Assembly: GCA_029945945.1 (NCBI GenBank)
Contig: JAQSDM010000009.1
Coordinates: 572,365-635,402, forward strand
Direction of reading: 5' to 3'
From: Algoriphagus sp.
GTDB taxonomy: Bacteria > Bacteroidota > Bacteroidia > Cytophagales > Cyclobacteriaceae
Length of the DNA: 63,038 nucleotides
Positions 55,082 through 63,038 of the stretch are shown here, piece after piece. The notes below the pieces were generated by a model. That model saw nothing but the letters and a program-made list of their open reading frames with translations. It was not told the DNA's origin and ran no database searches. Every line of letters begins with the position of its first letter. The stretch's first letter is position 1. Position numbers and translations under genes: made by a program.

Positions 55082-56385
55082 ATTATAAGATTCAGGATGT
55101 CCCTAGGTTGATGATATTTTTCACACCGGTATCTATAGCGAGAAACCTGAATATATTCTGGATTAGTGTTATTTTATATTCGTCTGGATATACATTTTCT
55201 ATTAGCTTATATTCTTTTGCTGCTTTGTTTCAGGGACTGCAGATTATAGGTATTGCAGGACTGTTTTTTTCTTTGATCAATCTGATTAATTTGAAAAAGC
55301 TGAATGTTTATTTTTATATTATTTTTATTATATATATTCTATGGCAGTTTTTTTTCCTTATTCGGGGTAATTTCAAGAACTTAGAATATGAAGAAGTAAA
55401 ATCTTTGTTTTTTAACGGTAATTATGGATTGATCAGTATTTTAATACCCCTAGTTTCCTTATTGCCAGTTTCTCTAATCAATATTAAGAAGCTTTTTGAT
55501 GCATCAATTATTTTGTTTTTCATGTATATTTTATTTACGCTTACTTTATTGCCTGATTTGTTAAATTCTGATCCTTATAATTCGTTTTCGAGAGAAGTAT
55601 TTGAATCATCTGTGAAGTTTCTCGCTTTTCCTGTTTGTTTTATTTTGATTACTTTTGATCTACATTCCTTTAAGAGAAAGTTATTATCCTTGGCAGTATT
55701 TTCAATTATAATTCTTTTCGCGATTTTAAGGGCTAGAAGAGGAATTTTGCTGATGTGTAGTATTGCAGCAGTTTTTGCATTTATTTTCTATTTCTTCAAA
55801 TCCTCTAAAAAACTTGGTTGGGCTTTAGCTATAATTTATTTAATAATTTTAATTTATCAATTCTATACAATTGATTATTCCTTGTCTAATCTTCAATTTC
55901 TAAGTAACATATATGAAAGAGGACTGGAAAATACGAGATCATATGTAGAGAAATGCTTTTTCTCCAGTATGTCCACATTGGATTGGATTATCGGAAAGGG
56001 ATATAATGTGGGTTACCTTTGTCCAGGAATAGATGATTCTGTCTTTAAAAATGGAGTGAGGAAAGTAATTGAAACTGATTATCTACAATTAATACTACAA
56101 GGAGGCTTGATCAATTTAATACTTTTGTTGAGTATTATACTTCCTGCGGTTTTTCTGGGATTATTCTATTCAACTAACCTGTTTTGTAAAAAAGCTGCTA
56201 CCTGGATTATGATTTGGTTGTTTTTTTTATATCCTTCCAATGGCTATACTGTTTCAATATTTCATATTAGTATGTGGTTAATGGTAGCTCTTTGCTATAA
56301 TAAAAGATTCAGAGAATTGTCAGATCAAACCATCTTTGATTATTTTAATAAAGACATTAGAATACAGACAAATGGAAAAGCCTAG
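55072..56385 (+). CDS. Wzy-like O-antigen/exopolysaccharide polymerase
   Basis: A 437-residue membrane protein with about ten to eleven hydrophobic segments and a large periplasmic loop before the last helices (residues about 275-340). This is the shape of Wzy/O-antigen-ligase-type polymerases, which share little sequence. RARRGILLM at about residue 221 and GKGYNVGYLCPG in the large loop are the most family-like stretches. It would join the fucosylated repeat units. It is very A/T-rich. An O-antigen ligase role cannot be excluded. Confidence 0.75.
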   Translation: MQLDYKIQDVPRLMIFFTPVSIARNLNIFWISVILYSSGYTFSISLYSFAALFQGLQIIGIAGLFFSLINLINLKKLNVYFYIIFIIYILWQFFFLIRGNFKNLEYEEVKSLFFNGNYGLISILIPLVSLLPVSLINIKKLFDASIILFFMYILFTLTLLPDLLNSDPYNSFSREVFESSVKFLAFPVCFILITFDLHSFKRKLLSLAVFSIIILFAILRARRGILLMCSIAAVFAFIFYFFKSSKKLGWALAIIYLIILIYQFYTIDYSLSNLQFLSNIYERGLENTRSYVEKCFFSSMSTLDWIIGKGYNVGYLCPGIDDSVFKNGVRKVIETDYLQLILQGGLINLILLLSIILPAVFLGLFYSTNLFCKKAATWIMIWLFFLYPSNGYTVSIFHISMWLMVALCYNKRFRELSDQTIFDYFNKDIRIQTNGKA

Positions 56386-57715
56386 AGTATTAATCTTCGG
56401 TCAATCTTTTAACTCAAATACGGGAGGAGGAATCACATTGTCAAATCTCTTCCATGATTGGCCTAAGGAAAATTTAGCAGTAATAGTTACTACTCATGCA
56501 ATTCAATATCTCAATACAATTCATTGTGATAAATATTATTTTATTGGTAGCAATGAAAATAGCTGGAAATTTCCATTTAATTATTTTCAGCGAAAAGTCC
56601 CTTCCGGTCAATTAGATATCAAGAGCTTTTCAAAATCAGAGATTGTAACAGGTAAATCCAATCTTCGTTCTCGATTTGTAAGTAATATTTTTTACCCTGT
56701 TTTGATGTGGACCGGCTTATTTCATGTTCTATCAAAAATTAGTTTTTCTGATGATCTGAAAAACTGGATCAAGGAGTTCAATCCTGAAATCATATATATT
56801 CAAGTTTCTACCAGAGATTCGTTATTGTTTGGAAAAGCACTCGCTGAATTTTTAGATATTCCTGTTGTATTGCATCAGATGGATGATTGGTTGAATTCAA
56901 TCAGCCATGGGGGATTGGGAAGTGGATACTGGAAGAAAAAGATAAATCGTGAATTTCAGGAGTTGGTTGATTTAACTTCACTTTGCCTTAGTATTTCTGA
57001 TCAAATGGGGCAGGAGTACAAAAAAAGGTTCGGTAAAGTTTTTAAGACCTTCCATAACCCGGTGGATCTTGATTTTTGGGGTTCAGATGATGAAAAAATA
57101 GTATTAAATCCCCACGGAATCACAGTCCTTTATGCCGGAAGAACAGGTTTTGGGATTGAGACTTCTCTGAAGGCTTTTGCACAGGCGATTGATGAAATTA
57201 GGACTGAATTTAATATTCCGATAGAGTTCTTTATCCAAAGTCATGAACCGCTATCCTGGATGGGTCAATTTGAAAATACCCACTATCGTGGGATGGTCCC
57301 ATATTCCTTGCTCCCACGATTATTCAGAGGTTCTGATTTTTTATTGTTGCCATGTGACTTCTCTCAAAAATCGGTTGAATTTCTCAAATATTCTATGCCT
57401 ACCAAGGCTCCGGAATATATGATTTCTGGTTCGGTGACCATATTGATGGCCCCTGAAGAAACAGCTGTTTATCAATACGGTTCTCTGGAAAACTGGGCTT
57501 TTACTATAAAGAGGGATGATGTTGATTTTGTGAAAAATGAATTTTTGAAATTGATCCAATCTCCTGAACTTCAAAAACGGATTTCAGAAAGGGCAATTTA
57601 TTTGGCAAAAAAGAATCACAACAGTTTATCCATAAGAGAAAAATTTGTCAGCGAATTCAACAAAATCCTACAGGAAAATGAAAAGGTTAATGACAACTTA
57701 GTCTATTCTTCTTGA
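56372..57715 (+). CDS. Glycosyltransferase (GT-B fold)
   Basis: A 447-residue protein with GT-B character: an N-terminal VLIFGQSFNSNTGGGITLSN loop, a middle IPVVLHQMDDW, and a donor-domain segment VLYAGRTGFGIETSLKAF followed by PTKAPEYMISGS. The EX7E motif of GT4 is replaced by a weaker pattern around this last segment, so its family is less certain. I start it at ATG 56372, overlapping the Wzy-like gene by 14 bases; the ATG at 56336 would overlap more and add residues that do not fit the family. Confidence 0.8.
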   Translation: MEKPRVLIFGQSFNSNTGGGITLSNLFHDWPKENLAVIVTTHAIQYLNTIHCDKYYFIGSNENSWKFPFNYFQRKVPSGQLDIKSFSKSEIVTGKSNLRSRFVSNIFYPVLMWTGLFHVLSKISFSDDLKNWIKEFNPEIIYIQVSTRDSLLFGKALAEFLDIPVVLHQMDDWLNSISHGGLGSGYWKKKINREFQELVDLTSLCLSISDQMGQEYKKRFGKVFKTFHNPVDLDFWGSDDEKIVLNPHGITVLYAGRTGFGIETSLKAFAQAIDEIRTEFNIPIEFFIQSHEPLSWMGQFENTHYRGMVPYSLLPRLFRGSDFLLLPCDFSQKSVEFLKYSMPTKAPEYMISGSVTILMAPEETAVYQYGSLENWAFTIKRDDVDFVKNEFLKLIQSPELQKRISERAIYLAKKNHNSLSIREKFVSEFNKILQENEKVNDNLVYSS

Positions 57716-57739
57716 TTCAAACCTTGATTTTTTGATGTT

Positions 57740-58900
57740 ATGCATATTTTAATTTTAGGAGTTTCGCTTCACGAGGGGATGGCTGGATCCGTGAGAGTCC
57801 GAAATCTCCTTGACCCTATGATCGAAAATGAAAGAATCGTTTGGAGTAACCTGTTTTTTACCAAATTAGCCGGGAAAAATCTTCCGGACAAAAACGATAA
57901 TCTCAAAGAAGTGGATGTAGAATTATCCAGTTTCGGCTCCATTCTTAAGTTTTTACAGGATTCATTCCGGTTTATCCGGCAGAGAAAAGTATCAGGTTCC
58001 CTTAATATTTTTTATGCATACGATACGCCGGACTTAAAAACGATCCTTCCAATATTGTACGCAAAGTTCATTGGGTATAAAATTCTGCTGGACATAGTAG
58101 AAGACAATAGGGTAGCCTTGAGTTTTGATGGAATAATGAATCGGATCCGAATCAAAAGCGGCCAATACCTGTTAGCCATGGCGCCTTACTTTGCAGATTT
58201 GGTAATTGTGATTTCCTCGCATCTTGAAAAAAAACTAAGCAAAATATACAGTGATCGGTCTAAGGTTGTATTTATCCCGGTGACAGTAGATTTGGAAAAA
58301 ATAAAATATGTCCCTACGAAAAGAAACAGGGCTGAGAAGGTTTTTTATGGAGGCTCCTTTGGGAAGAAAGATGGTTTAGATGTTTTAATTGGCGCTTTTA
58401 CAAGATTAGCTGCCGAATTTCCTTACGCTGAATTAATATTAACGGGCAAAGGGGAAAATAAAAAGGACTTTACAGAGATAGAAGCCTTGATTAAGTCCAG
58501 CCAGGCCTCATCCCGAATAAAATACCTTGGATTTTTAAGTACATCTGATTATCACAAGGTCTTAAGTGACTGTGATGTTTTTTGCGTCACACGAAATAAT
58601 TCCAGAGCTGCAAATACTGGTTTTCCAAGTAAACTCAGTGAGTTTCTGGCAGCTGGAAAGGTAGTGATTGCCTCTTCAGTAGGGGATGTTAGTAAGGTGC
58701 TAAAGCATCAGAAAAATGCACTTTTAGTCTCACCTGGAGATGAGCAGGCGATGTATTTATCACTGAAACAGATATTTCAGGATAACTCCCTTATTGAAAA
58801 ATTAGGTGTAGAGAGCAGGCGGACGGCTGAAGACAACTTTGACAACAGGAGATTCAGTAATCTGCTATTTGAGCGGTTTAAATTATTGGAGCATACATAG
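57740..58900 (+). CDS. Glycosyltransferase family 4
   Basis: A 386-residue GT-B glycosyltransferase. The N-terminal GVSLHEGMAGSVRVRNLL resembles the acceptor-side glycine loop. The C-terminal donor domain has VFYGGSFGKKDGLDVLI, ILTGKGENK and GFPSKLSEFLAAGKVVIASSVGD. The KLSEF part occupies the position of the usual nucleotide-sugar-binding glutamates. It begins 24 bases after the preceding gene, behind the A/T-rich junction motif CAAACCTTGATTTTTTG. Sugar specificity is unknown. Confidence 0.87.
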   Translation: MHILILGVSLHEGMAGSVRVRNLLDPMIENERIVWSNLFFTKLAGKNLPDKNDNLKEVDVELSSFGSILKFLQDSFRFIRQRKVSGSLNIFYAYDTPDLKTILPILYAKFIGYKILLDIVEDNRVALSFDGIMNRIRIKSGQYLLAMAPYFADLVIVISSHLEKKLSKIYSDRSKVVFIPVTVDLEKIKYVPTKRNRAEKVFYGGSFGKKDGLDVLIGAFTRLAAEFPYAELILTGKGENKKDFTEIEALIKSSQASSRIKYLGFLSTSDYHKVLSDCDVFCVTRNNSRAANTGFPSKLSEFLAAGKVVIASSVGDVSKVLKHQKNALLVSPGDEQAMYLSLKQIFQDNSLIEKLGVESRRTAEDNFDNRRFSNLLFERFKLLEHT

Positions 58901-58906
58901 GCAGAG

Positions 58907-59959
58907 ATGGAAAAGAAATTGAAAGCCGCCGTTTTATTGACAAATTCCTTTTTAACTTCTTATGGGGGAATTGGTCCATTTGTGCGAAATCTGGACATTG
59001 ATCTTTGTCACTATTTCGACCTTCAGTATTTTTTTTTACCGGAGAGATTGGAAAAAGTACGATTGGTTCCCCACAGACTGCTATTTGTGTTTTTTCTTTT
59101 GTGGAAATTCCGGCAATTGAAGCAGAATGATGTAATAATTTCACATAGTCCTGAGGGCTCTTTGGTTGCCACCTATACCTTCAAACCATTAGTTCATGTT
59201 TTTCATGGGAATACCAATCCTATGGATATCTCCAGGTTTAGGTTTGGAAAATACCTCAGCTGGGTTTTTGATTATATCCATAAAGTAATTTATGCCAAGG
59301 CATTTTTACTGTATTCAGTTGGGGAAAAGCGACCCGGGGCTAAGAAATTTGTCAATCCAATAGCACATGAAGTCCAAATAAAAAAAACCTCAGATCGAGA
59401 GGGATTTATTTTTGCAGGAAGACTTGAAAAGGGAAAGTGTATCCCAAAAATCATTGAAGCTTATAGTTGGCTTCCAGCCCAAATCAAGGCTAATCATAAA
59501 CTCTATATCGCTGGATCTGGATCGGAACTGCCTAACTTAAAAGAATTAGTAAAAAAAATCTCTTTGGTCGACAAGGTGGTTTTTTTGGGGAATATGGATA
59601 ATCGATCCTTGATCGAAATCACCTCCTCAAGAAAGCTTCTGCTGATGGCGTCTGCTTTTGAAGGATTTCCAATGGCGATTGCAGAGGCATTTTCGGTTGG
59701 AATACCTGTCCTAAGCACAGCAGTAGGAGACATCCCTCAGTTTGTGAAAAGTGGTTTTTGCGGATTGCTTTATCCGGTCGAATTCAACCCCAAGGATTAT
59801 GCAAAAGGAATTGAATCAATTCTGGAAGACTATACCTCCTATGCTGAAAGTGCTCTAGTTGCCAGCCGTCCCTTTGATGCAAAAGAAATCACCAGGGATT
59901 TCGCACAAGATATTCTTACTCAGTTGAAATTGAACAGTTTATCTGTATTAGCCGGTTAA
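58907..59959 (+). CDS. Glycosyltransferase family 4
   Basis: A 350-residue protein, slightly short for GT4. The donor domain is clear: FIFAGRLEKGKCIPKIIEAY, LYIAGSGSELPNLKEL, then EGFPMAIAEAFSVGIPVLST, which carries the typical E-x7-E spacing (EGFPMAIAE). The acceptor half has TSYGGIGPFVRNLDIDL near the start. It lies six bases after the previous gene and four before the next, so it is part of the operon. Product linkage unknown. Confidence 0.88.
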   Translation: MEKKLKAAVLLTNSFLTSYGGIGPFVRNLDIDLCHYFDLQYFFLPERLEKVRLVPHRLLFVFFLLWKFRQLKQNDVIISHSPEGSLVATYTFKPLVHVFHGNTNPMDISRFRFGKYLSWVFDYIHKVIYAKAFLLYSVGEKRPGAKKFVNPIAHEVQIKKTSDREGFIFAGRLEKGKCIPKIIEAYSWLPAQIKANHKLYIAGSGSELPNLKELVKKISLVDKVVFLGNMDNRSLIEITSSRKLLLMASAFEGFPMAIAEAFSVGIPVLSTAVGDIPQFVKSGFCGLLYPVEFNPKDYAKGIESILEDYTSYAESALVASRPFDAKEITRDFAQDILTQLKLNSLSVLAG

Positions 59960-59963
59960 GATT

Positions 59964-61124
59964 ATGAAAAGAATATGTGTAGATGTAACCAATATTTCAC
60001 CGGGTAAAGGTGGTGCAGGAGGAGGAATCACAACCTATGCAAAAAATCTCCTTTTGGGCTTGGACTATCTCGTTGAAAATTCAGATTATTCTGATCTGGA
60101 AATTGTAGCTATTGGACATTCTGAATTTCTGGAAGGCTTGAAGCTGCAACGAATAAAAACAGTTCACAGGAAGGTTAATAATCAGTCCTTTGTCAAGCGA
60201 AATTTTTGGCTTCATATATCTCTTCCGCTTTTTTTGAAAAAAAACCACTTCCAGATATTGCATCGTGTTATTCCTGAGCTACCAGTATTCAAAACGGCCC
60301 GGTATGTAATGACCCTTCATGATTTTATGTTTGATTTTTATCTGGAGAATCCGGTGTTAAAAAAATACCTTGGTTTGACCAACCAACTAAAGTTTTTATT
60401 TCTCAGGTCACTTATGCGAAAAAGTGTGGACAACCATGATTGCATTTTGGTTCCATCGTTCTCTATTAAAGATGAGTTTAAAAAGAGATGTACTAACAAA
60501 AAACTACATATTGAAGTGACAAAGCTCGCTACCAATGACAGACTTATTTCTCGTAAGCGAAACGGTACGAATAGTTCTGATATTTCTTTTGGATATGTGG
60601 CGGGCTTTTATCCGCACAAAGGACACAAATACGCCATCAATCTGATGAAGATGTTTCAACAGACCGAAAGGGGTAAAAATGTGAAACTGTTTTTTAGAGG
60701 TAGTAAAGTCTACCGGGACTATTACCTGGAAATAGAAGCACTCATCAGGAAAGAAGGTTTAGAAAACAAAGTTTTTATTGAAGGGTTTGATCCCAATATT
60801 TCCTTAAAGGAAATATATGATAAGTATACAACAACCTTACTTCTTTCAGAATATGAAGGGTTTGGTCTTCCTGTTTTAGAATCTCAGTCATTCGGTAAAC
60901 CTGTAATCTGTTCTGATATTCCTGTTTTCCGAGAGAATTTAAAAGACAGTGCTATCTTTTTGAATAACAATCCATCGAATCAGGACATTGAAGAATTGCT
61001 GGATAAATTGTTTGATAGGGAGTTTCTGGATGAATTGGCAGAAAAAGGAATTGAAAATAGTGCTCAGTATTCCTGGGCTAAAACCACTAAGCGAACATTT
61101 GAAAGCTATTTGAAATTACTTTAG
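59964..61124 (+). CDS. Glycosyltransferase family 4
   Basis: A 386-residue GT-B protein, last gene of the operon. SPGKGGAGGGITTYAKNLLLG is the N-terminal glycine-rich loop. The donor domain shows GYVAGFYPHKGHKYAINLM, VFIEGFDPNISLKEIY and EYEGFGLPVLESQSFGKPV with E-x7-E spacing (EGFGLPVLE). HRVIPELPVF and TLHDFMFDFY in the acceptor half fit mannosyl- or rhamnosyl-transferase-like members, but the sugar is not predictable. A two-way terminator lies about 100 bases downstream. Confidence 0.9.
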   Translation: MKRICVDVTNISPGKGGAGGGITTYAKNLLLGLDYLVENSDYSDLEIVAIGHSEFLEGLKLQRIKTVHRKVNNQSFVKRNFWLHISLPLFLKKNHFQILHRVIPELPVFKTARYVMTLHDFMFDFYLENPVLKKYLGLTNQLKFLFLRSLMRKSVDNHDCILVPSFSIKDEFKKRCTNKKLHIEVTKLATNDRLISRKRNGTNSSDISFGYVAGFYPHKGHKYAINLMKMFQQTERGKNVKLFFRGSKVYRDYYLEIEALIRKEGLENKVFIEGFDPNISLKEIYDKYTTTLLLSEYEGFGLPVLESQSFGKPVICSDIPVFRENLKDSAIFLNNNPSNQDIEELLDKLFDREFLDELAEKGIENSAQYSWAKTTKRTFESYLKLL

Positions 61125-61227
61125 ATTTTATAGTTATAACCTTAATTTCCTATCAGGGGATTGAGGTTACTTTATCAAATACCAGAATTTTAAGTCCAAA
61201 AAACCAGCATATAAACCGAAGGAAAAT

Positions 61228-61261
61228 AAAAAGAGGGTCCGATTTCCCGGCCCTCTTTTTT
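61228..61261. terminator. Two-way terminator at the end of the polysaccharide operon
   Basis: AAAAAGAGGG at 61228-61237 pairs with CCCTCTTTTT at 61251-61260, extended inward by a G-T pair and a C-G pair. It gives a T-run on both strands and separates the convergent glycosyltransferase and surface-protein genes. Confidence 0.9.
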
Positions 61262-61289
61262 GATTTAGCTCATTTTACGGATTCTCCGA

Positions 61290-63038
61290 TTAGTTTTTAA
61301 TGAGTTTATGGGATTGGAATATTTTGTTACCAAAGTTCAATCTGACTAAATAAATTCCCGGCTTAAGGAAATCAAGATCCAGTGTGATTGTACCCTGACT
61401 TGTATTGAAATCTGAGTTGAATAGTTCTACACCTCGAAGATCAATTACCGAAACTTTCCCTTCCAAGTTTTCAGGATAATCATCAAAGAAGATATTTAAT
61501 TCAGAAGAGGTTGGGTTTGGTCCCATTTTAATTCCATATCCATCTGTATCCTTTTGCAGATCTCTGGTAGAATTTTCTTTTTCAATTGGTTTTTTCTCAG
61601 GTGCAATTACCCGGAACAGGATAGGTTCAGATTCAACTGATTTGCCTAGTGAATCCGTAATCCTTGCATAGACCAAATAATCTCCAACCTCGATTTTAGA
61701 CCAATTAAATTGATTTTGATCATTAGTGACTGAAGCCAACGGCAAGTGCCAGTTGAAGAATTCTACTTTGCTTACTTTTTCCGAGGTGTTAGCCTGAAGG
61801 ATTACCGAGTCTTTACCAAACTCAAATATTTGATTGTCATAAGGCTGAGCAATCTCGACACTTGTAGTTGCAGTGAGGGTGTTGGTAGTCTCTAAAGTTC
61901 TCAATTTTGTACTGGATGAATTGACCCGGAATTTTACTAAGTTCGAGGTTGCTGTTTTCCCATTACTATCGGTTACGACTGCATGAACCTGGTAGTCTCC
62001 AGCTTTTATCCTTTTCCAATCAAACTCATATGGAAAGGTGCTGTCGGAAGCTAAAGGCAATCCATAATTAAAAAATTGGATGCTTTTTATGGTAGCCGGA
62101 CTTTTGACATCTGCCTTTATGATCACAGCCTCCTTGCCCAAAGTGAAGATTTGATTATCATAAGGCTGAAACACTTTGATAGAATAATCTACAATTATCG
62201 TGTTTGTAGGTGCGGTGACAGAAAACTTAACCGCATCGGTGGTGTAGACAATACCTTTGCTGTCTGTGACTTTAGCGGTAATGTTATAGTTGTCTACCTG
62301 GATGGTCTGCCAGGTAAATTCAAAATTCCCGCCGGTGACAGTCGTGAGGAGATTACCCCAGTTGAAGTATTCCACTTTCTGGATAGCCAGTCCTGAAGTG
62401 GACGCATTTGTTTTCAGCACCACCTGCTGAGTTCCTTGTTCAATGGTTGAATTATTGATTGGTGAAACCATCAGGGCTGTGTATGCTACCGTTTGGTCTT
62501 TTACCGAGAATCTGACCGGTGCAGAGGTTGCGTTGAGGTTTCCCTCGTCGATTACTTTTGCGGATACCTGATAATCTCCCGCCGCGATGGTGGCCCAATT
62601 AAAGGAATAAGGCGCAGCGGTGACGGTGGTTAGCAGGGTGGTTCCGTTGTAGAATTCCACCTGCCTGATTTTTCCTTCCGGATCCAGGGCATTGGCGACC
62701 AATTCCACGGTATTCACTCCTTTGGTAAAGATCTGACCTTCGGTTGGATTTGACAGGGTAACGGTAGGTGCCTTATTTACCGCCGGTGCGGTGACAGAAA
62801 ACTTCACAGCATCGGTGGTGTAGACAATTCCTTTGCTGTCCGTGACTTTAGCAGTAATGTTATAGTTGTCTACCAGGATCGTCTGCCAGGTGAATTCAAA
62901 ATTCCCGCTGTTTACAGAAACAAGTGGAAATCCCCAGTTGAAGTATTCCACTTTCTGGATAGCCAGTCCGGAAGTGGACGCATTTGTTTTCAGCACCACC
63001 TGCTGAGTTCCTTGCTCAATTGTTGAATTGTTGATGGG
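61290..63038 (-). CDS. Ig-like repeat surface protein with T9SS C-terminal sorting domain, N-terminus outside window
   Basis: At least 582 residues; the frame is open to the right window edge, so the start is not here. It is built from tandem domains of about 95 residues with the pattern GTQQVVLKTNAS, KVEYFNWG, YNITAKVTDSKG and FSVTAP, matching the bacterial Ig-like domain Big_7. The last about 80 residues form a type IX secretion sorting domain: MGPNPTSSELNIFFDD, VSVIDLRGVELF and LKPGIYLVRL followed by HKLIKN. It should be exported through T9SS and anchored or released at the cell surface, perhaps as an adhesin or glycan-active enzyme whose catalytic part is upstream. Confidence 0.92.
   Translation of the reverse strand, partial: PINNSTIEQGTQQVVLKTNASTSGLAIQKVEYFNWGFPLVSVNSGNFEFTWQTILVDNYNITAKVTDSKGIVYTTDAVKFSVTAPAVNKAPTVTLSNPTEGQIFTKGVNTVELVANALDPEGKIRQVEFYNGTTLLTTVTAAPYSFNWATIAAGDYQVSAKVIDEGNLNATSAPVRFSVKDQTVAYTALMVSPINNSTIEQGTQQVVLKTNASTSGLAIQKVEYFNWGNLLTTVTGGNFEFTWQTIQVDNYNITAKVTDSKGIVYTTDAVKFSVTAPTNTIIVDYSIKVFQPYDNQIFTLGKEAVIIKADVKSPATIKSIQFFNYGLPLASDSTFPYEFDWKRIKAGDYQVHAVVTDSNGKTATSNLVKFRVNSSSTKLRTLETTNTLTATTSVEIAQPYDNQIFEFGKDSVILQANTSEKVSKVEFFNWHLPLASVTNDQNQFNWSKIEVGDYLVYARITDSLGKSVESEPILFRVIAPEKKPIEKENSTRDLQKDTDGYGIKMGPNPTSSELNIFFDDYPENLEGKVSVIDLRGVELFNSDFNTSQGTITLDLDFLKPGIYLVRLNFGNKIFQSHKLIKN
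62209..62462 (-). repeat. Near-identical internal repeat in the surface-protein gene, downstream copy
   Basis: This stretch is closely matched, with scattered substitutions, by 62785-63038. The offset is 576 bases, or 192 codons, equal to two Ig-like domains. It encodes the part running from GTQQVVLKTNASTSG to VTDSKGIVYTTDAVKFSV. Confidence 0.85.
62785..63038 (-). repeat. Near-identical internal repeat in the surface-protein gene, upstream copy (cut by window edge)
   Basis: This is the partner of 62209-62462 at a constant 576-base offset. It runs off the window, so further copies may exist. The similarity at DNA level implies recent duplication or gene conversion. Confidence 0.85.

Noticed and set aside
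1..63038. rRNA, tRNA, CRISPR arrays or phage genes
   Set aside because: I saw no cloverleaf-forming sequence, regular spacer-repeat arrays or phage structural genes on reading the window; a dedicated scan was not possible.

Overview
The window reads as a chromosome segment of a Bacteroidota bacterium, most likely a Cytophagales relative such as Algoriphagus or Cyclobacterium. This rests on the T9SS-type C-terminal sorting domain, DUF4159/DUF58/DUF4175 gene strings, PSCyt1/DUF1553 and DUF1501 pairs, A/T-rich start regions with weak Shine-Dalgarno sites, and low-to-moderate GC. The genus is inference. I see no rRNA, tRNA, CRISPR array, insertion sequence or phage gene.

Region 1 (1-7.4 kb): the tail of an RND efflux pump; a small protein shaped like an acyl carrier protein but without the phosphopantetheine serine; a minus-strand malonate cassette (matB-madL-madM) for uptake and activation to malonyl-CoA; an outer-membrane DUF2490 protein; a small secreted protein; a Crp-type regulator followed by an MFS transporter; and a small NAD(P)-binding protein. 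Region 2 (7.9-14.9 kb): a molybdenum cofactor operon, moaA-moeA-MFS-tauE-moaD-moeB-moaE-moaC/mogA, with two transporters in its middle. Region 3 (14.9-16.3 kb): a phosphoribosyltransferase and an alpha/beta hydrolase. Region 4 (16.7-27.2 kb): a Tat-signalled TldD protease and its TldE-type partner, then DUF4159, MoxR ATPase, DUF58, a BatA-like protein, a DUF4175-like protein and a membrane protein. Region 5 (27.7-33.7 kb): three genes of the cytochrome/DUF1553/DUF1501 type usually seen in Planctomycetes.

Region 6 (34.9-61.1 kb) is the centrepiece. Fourteen plus-strand genes are packed with gaps of about 50 bases or less, or with overlaps: GDP-fucose synthesis (fcl, gmd), a 2174-residue NRPS-PKS-aminotransferase, a 1334-residue NRPS with thioesterase, an Sfp-type phosphopantetheinyl transferase, then export genes (Wza-like, Wzc-like), a flippase, an alpha-1,2-fucosyltransferase-like protein, five other glycosyltransferases and a Wzy-like polymerase. 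A complete two-gene assembly line and its activating enzyme sit inside a polysaccharide operon. By domain logic it should make an aminoacyl chain extended by one malonate, aminated at the beta carbon, joined to a second amino acid and released. Coupling to the fucosylated polysaccharide is a hypothesis, not shown by the sequence. The malonate cassette about 35 kb away could feed the PKS module.

Region 7 (61.3 kb to the end): a truncated cell-surface protein of Ig-like repeats with a T9SS sorting tail, convergent with the polysaccharide operon and separated from it by a two-way terminator.
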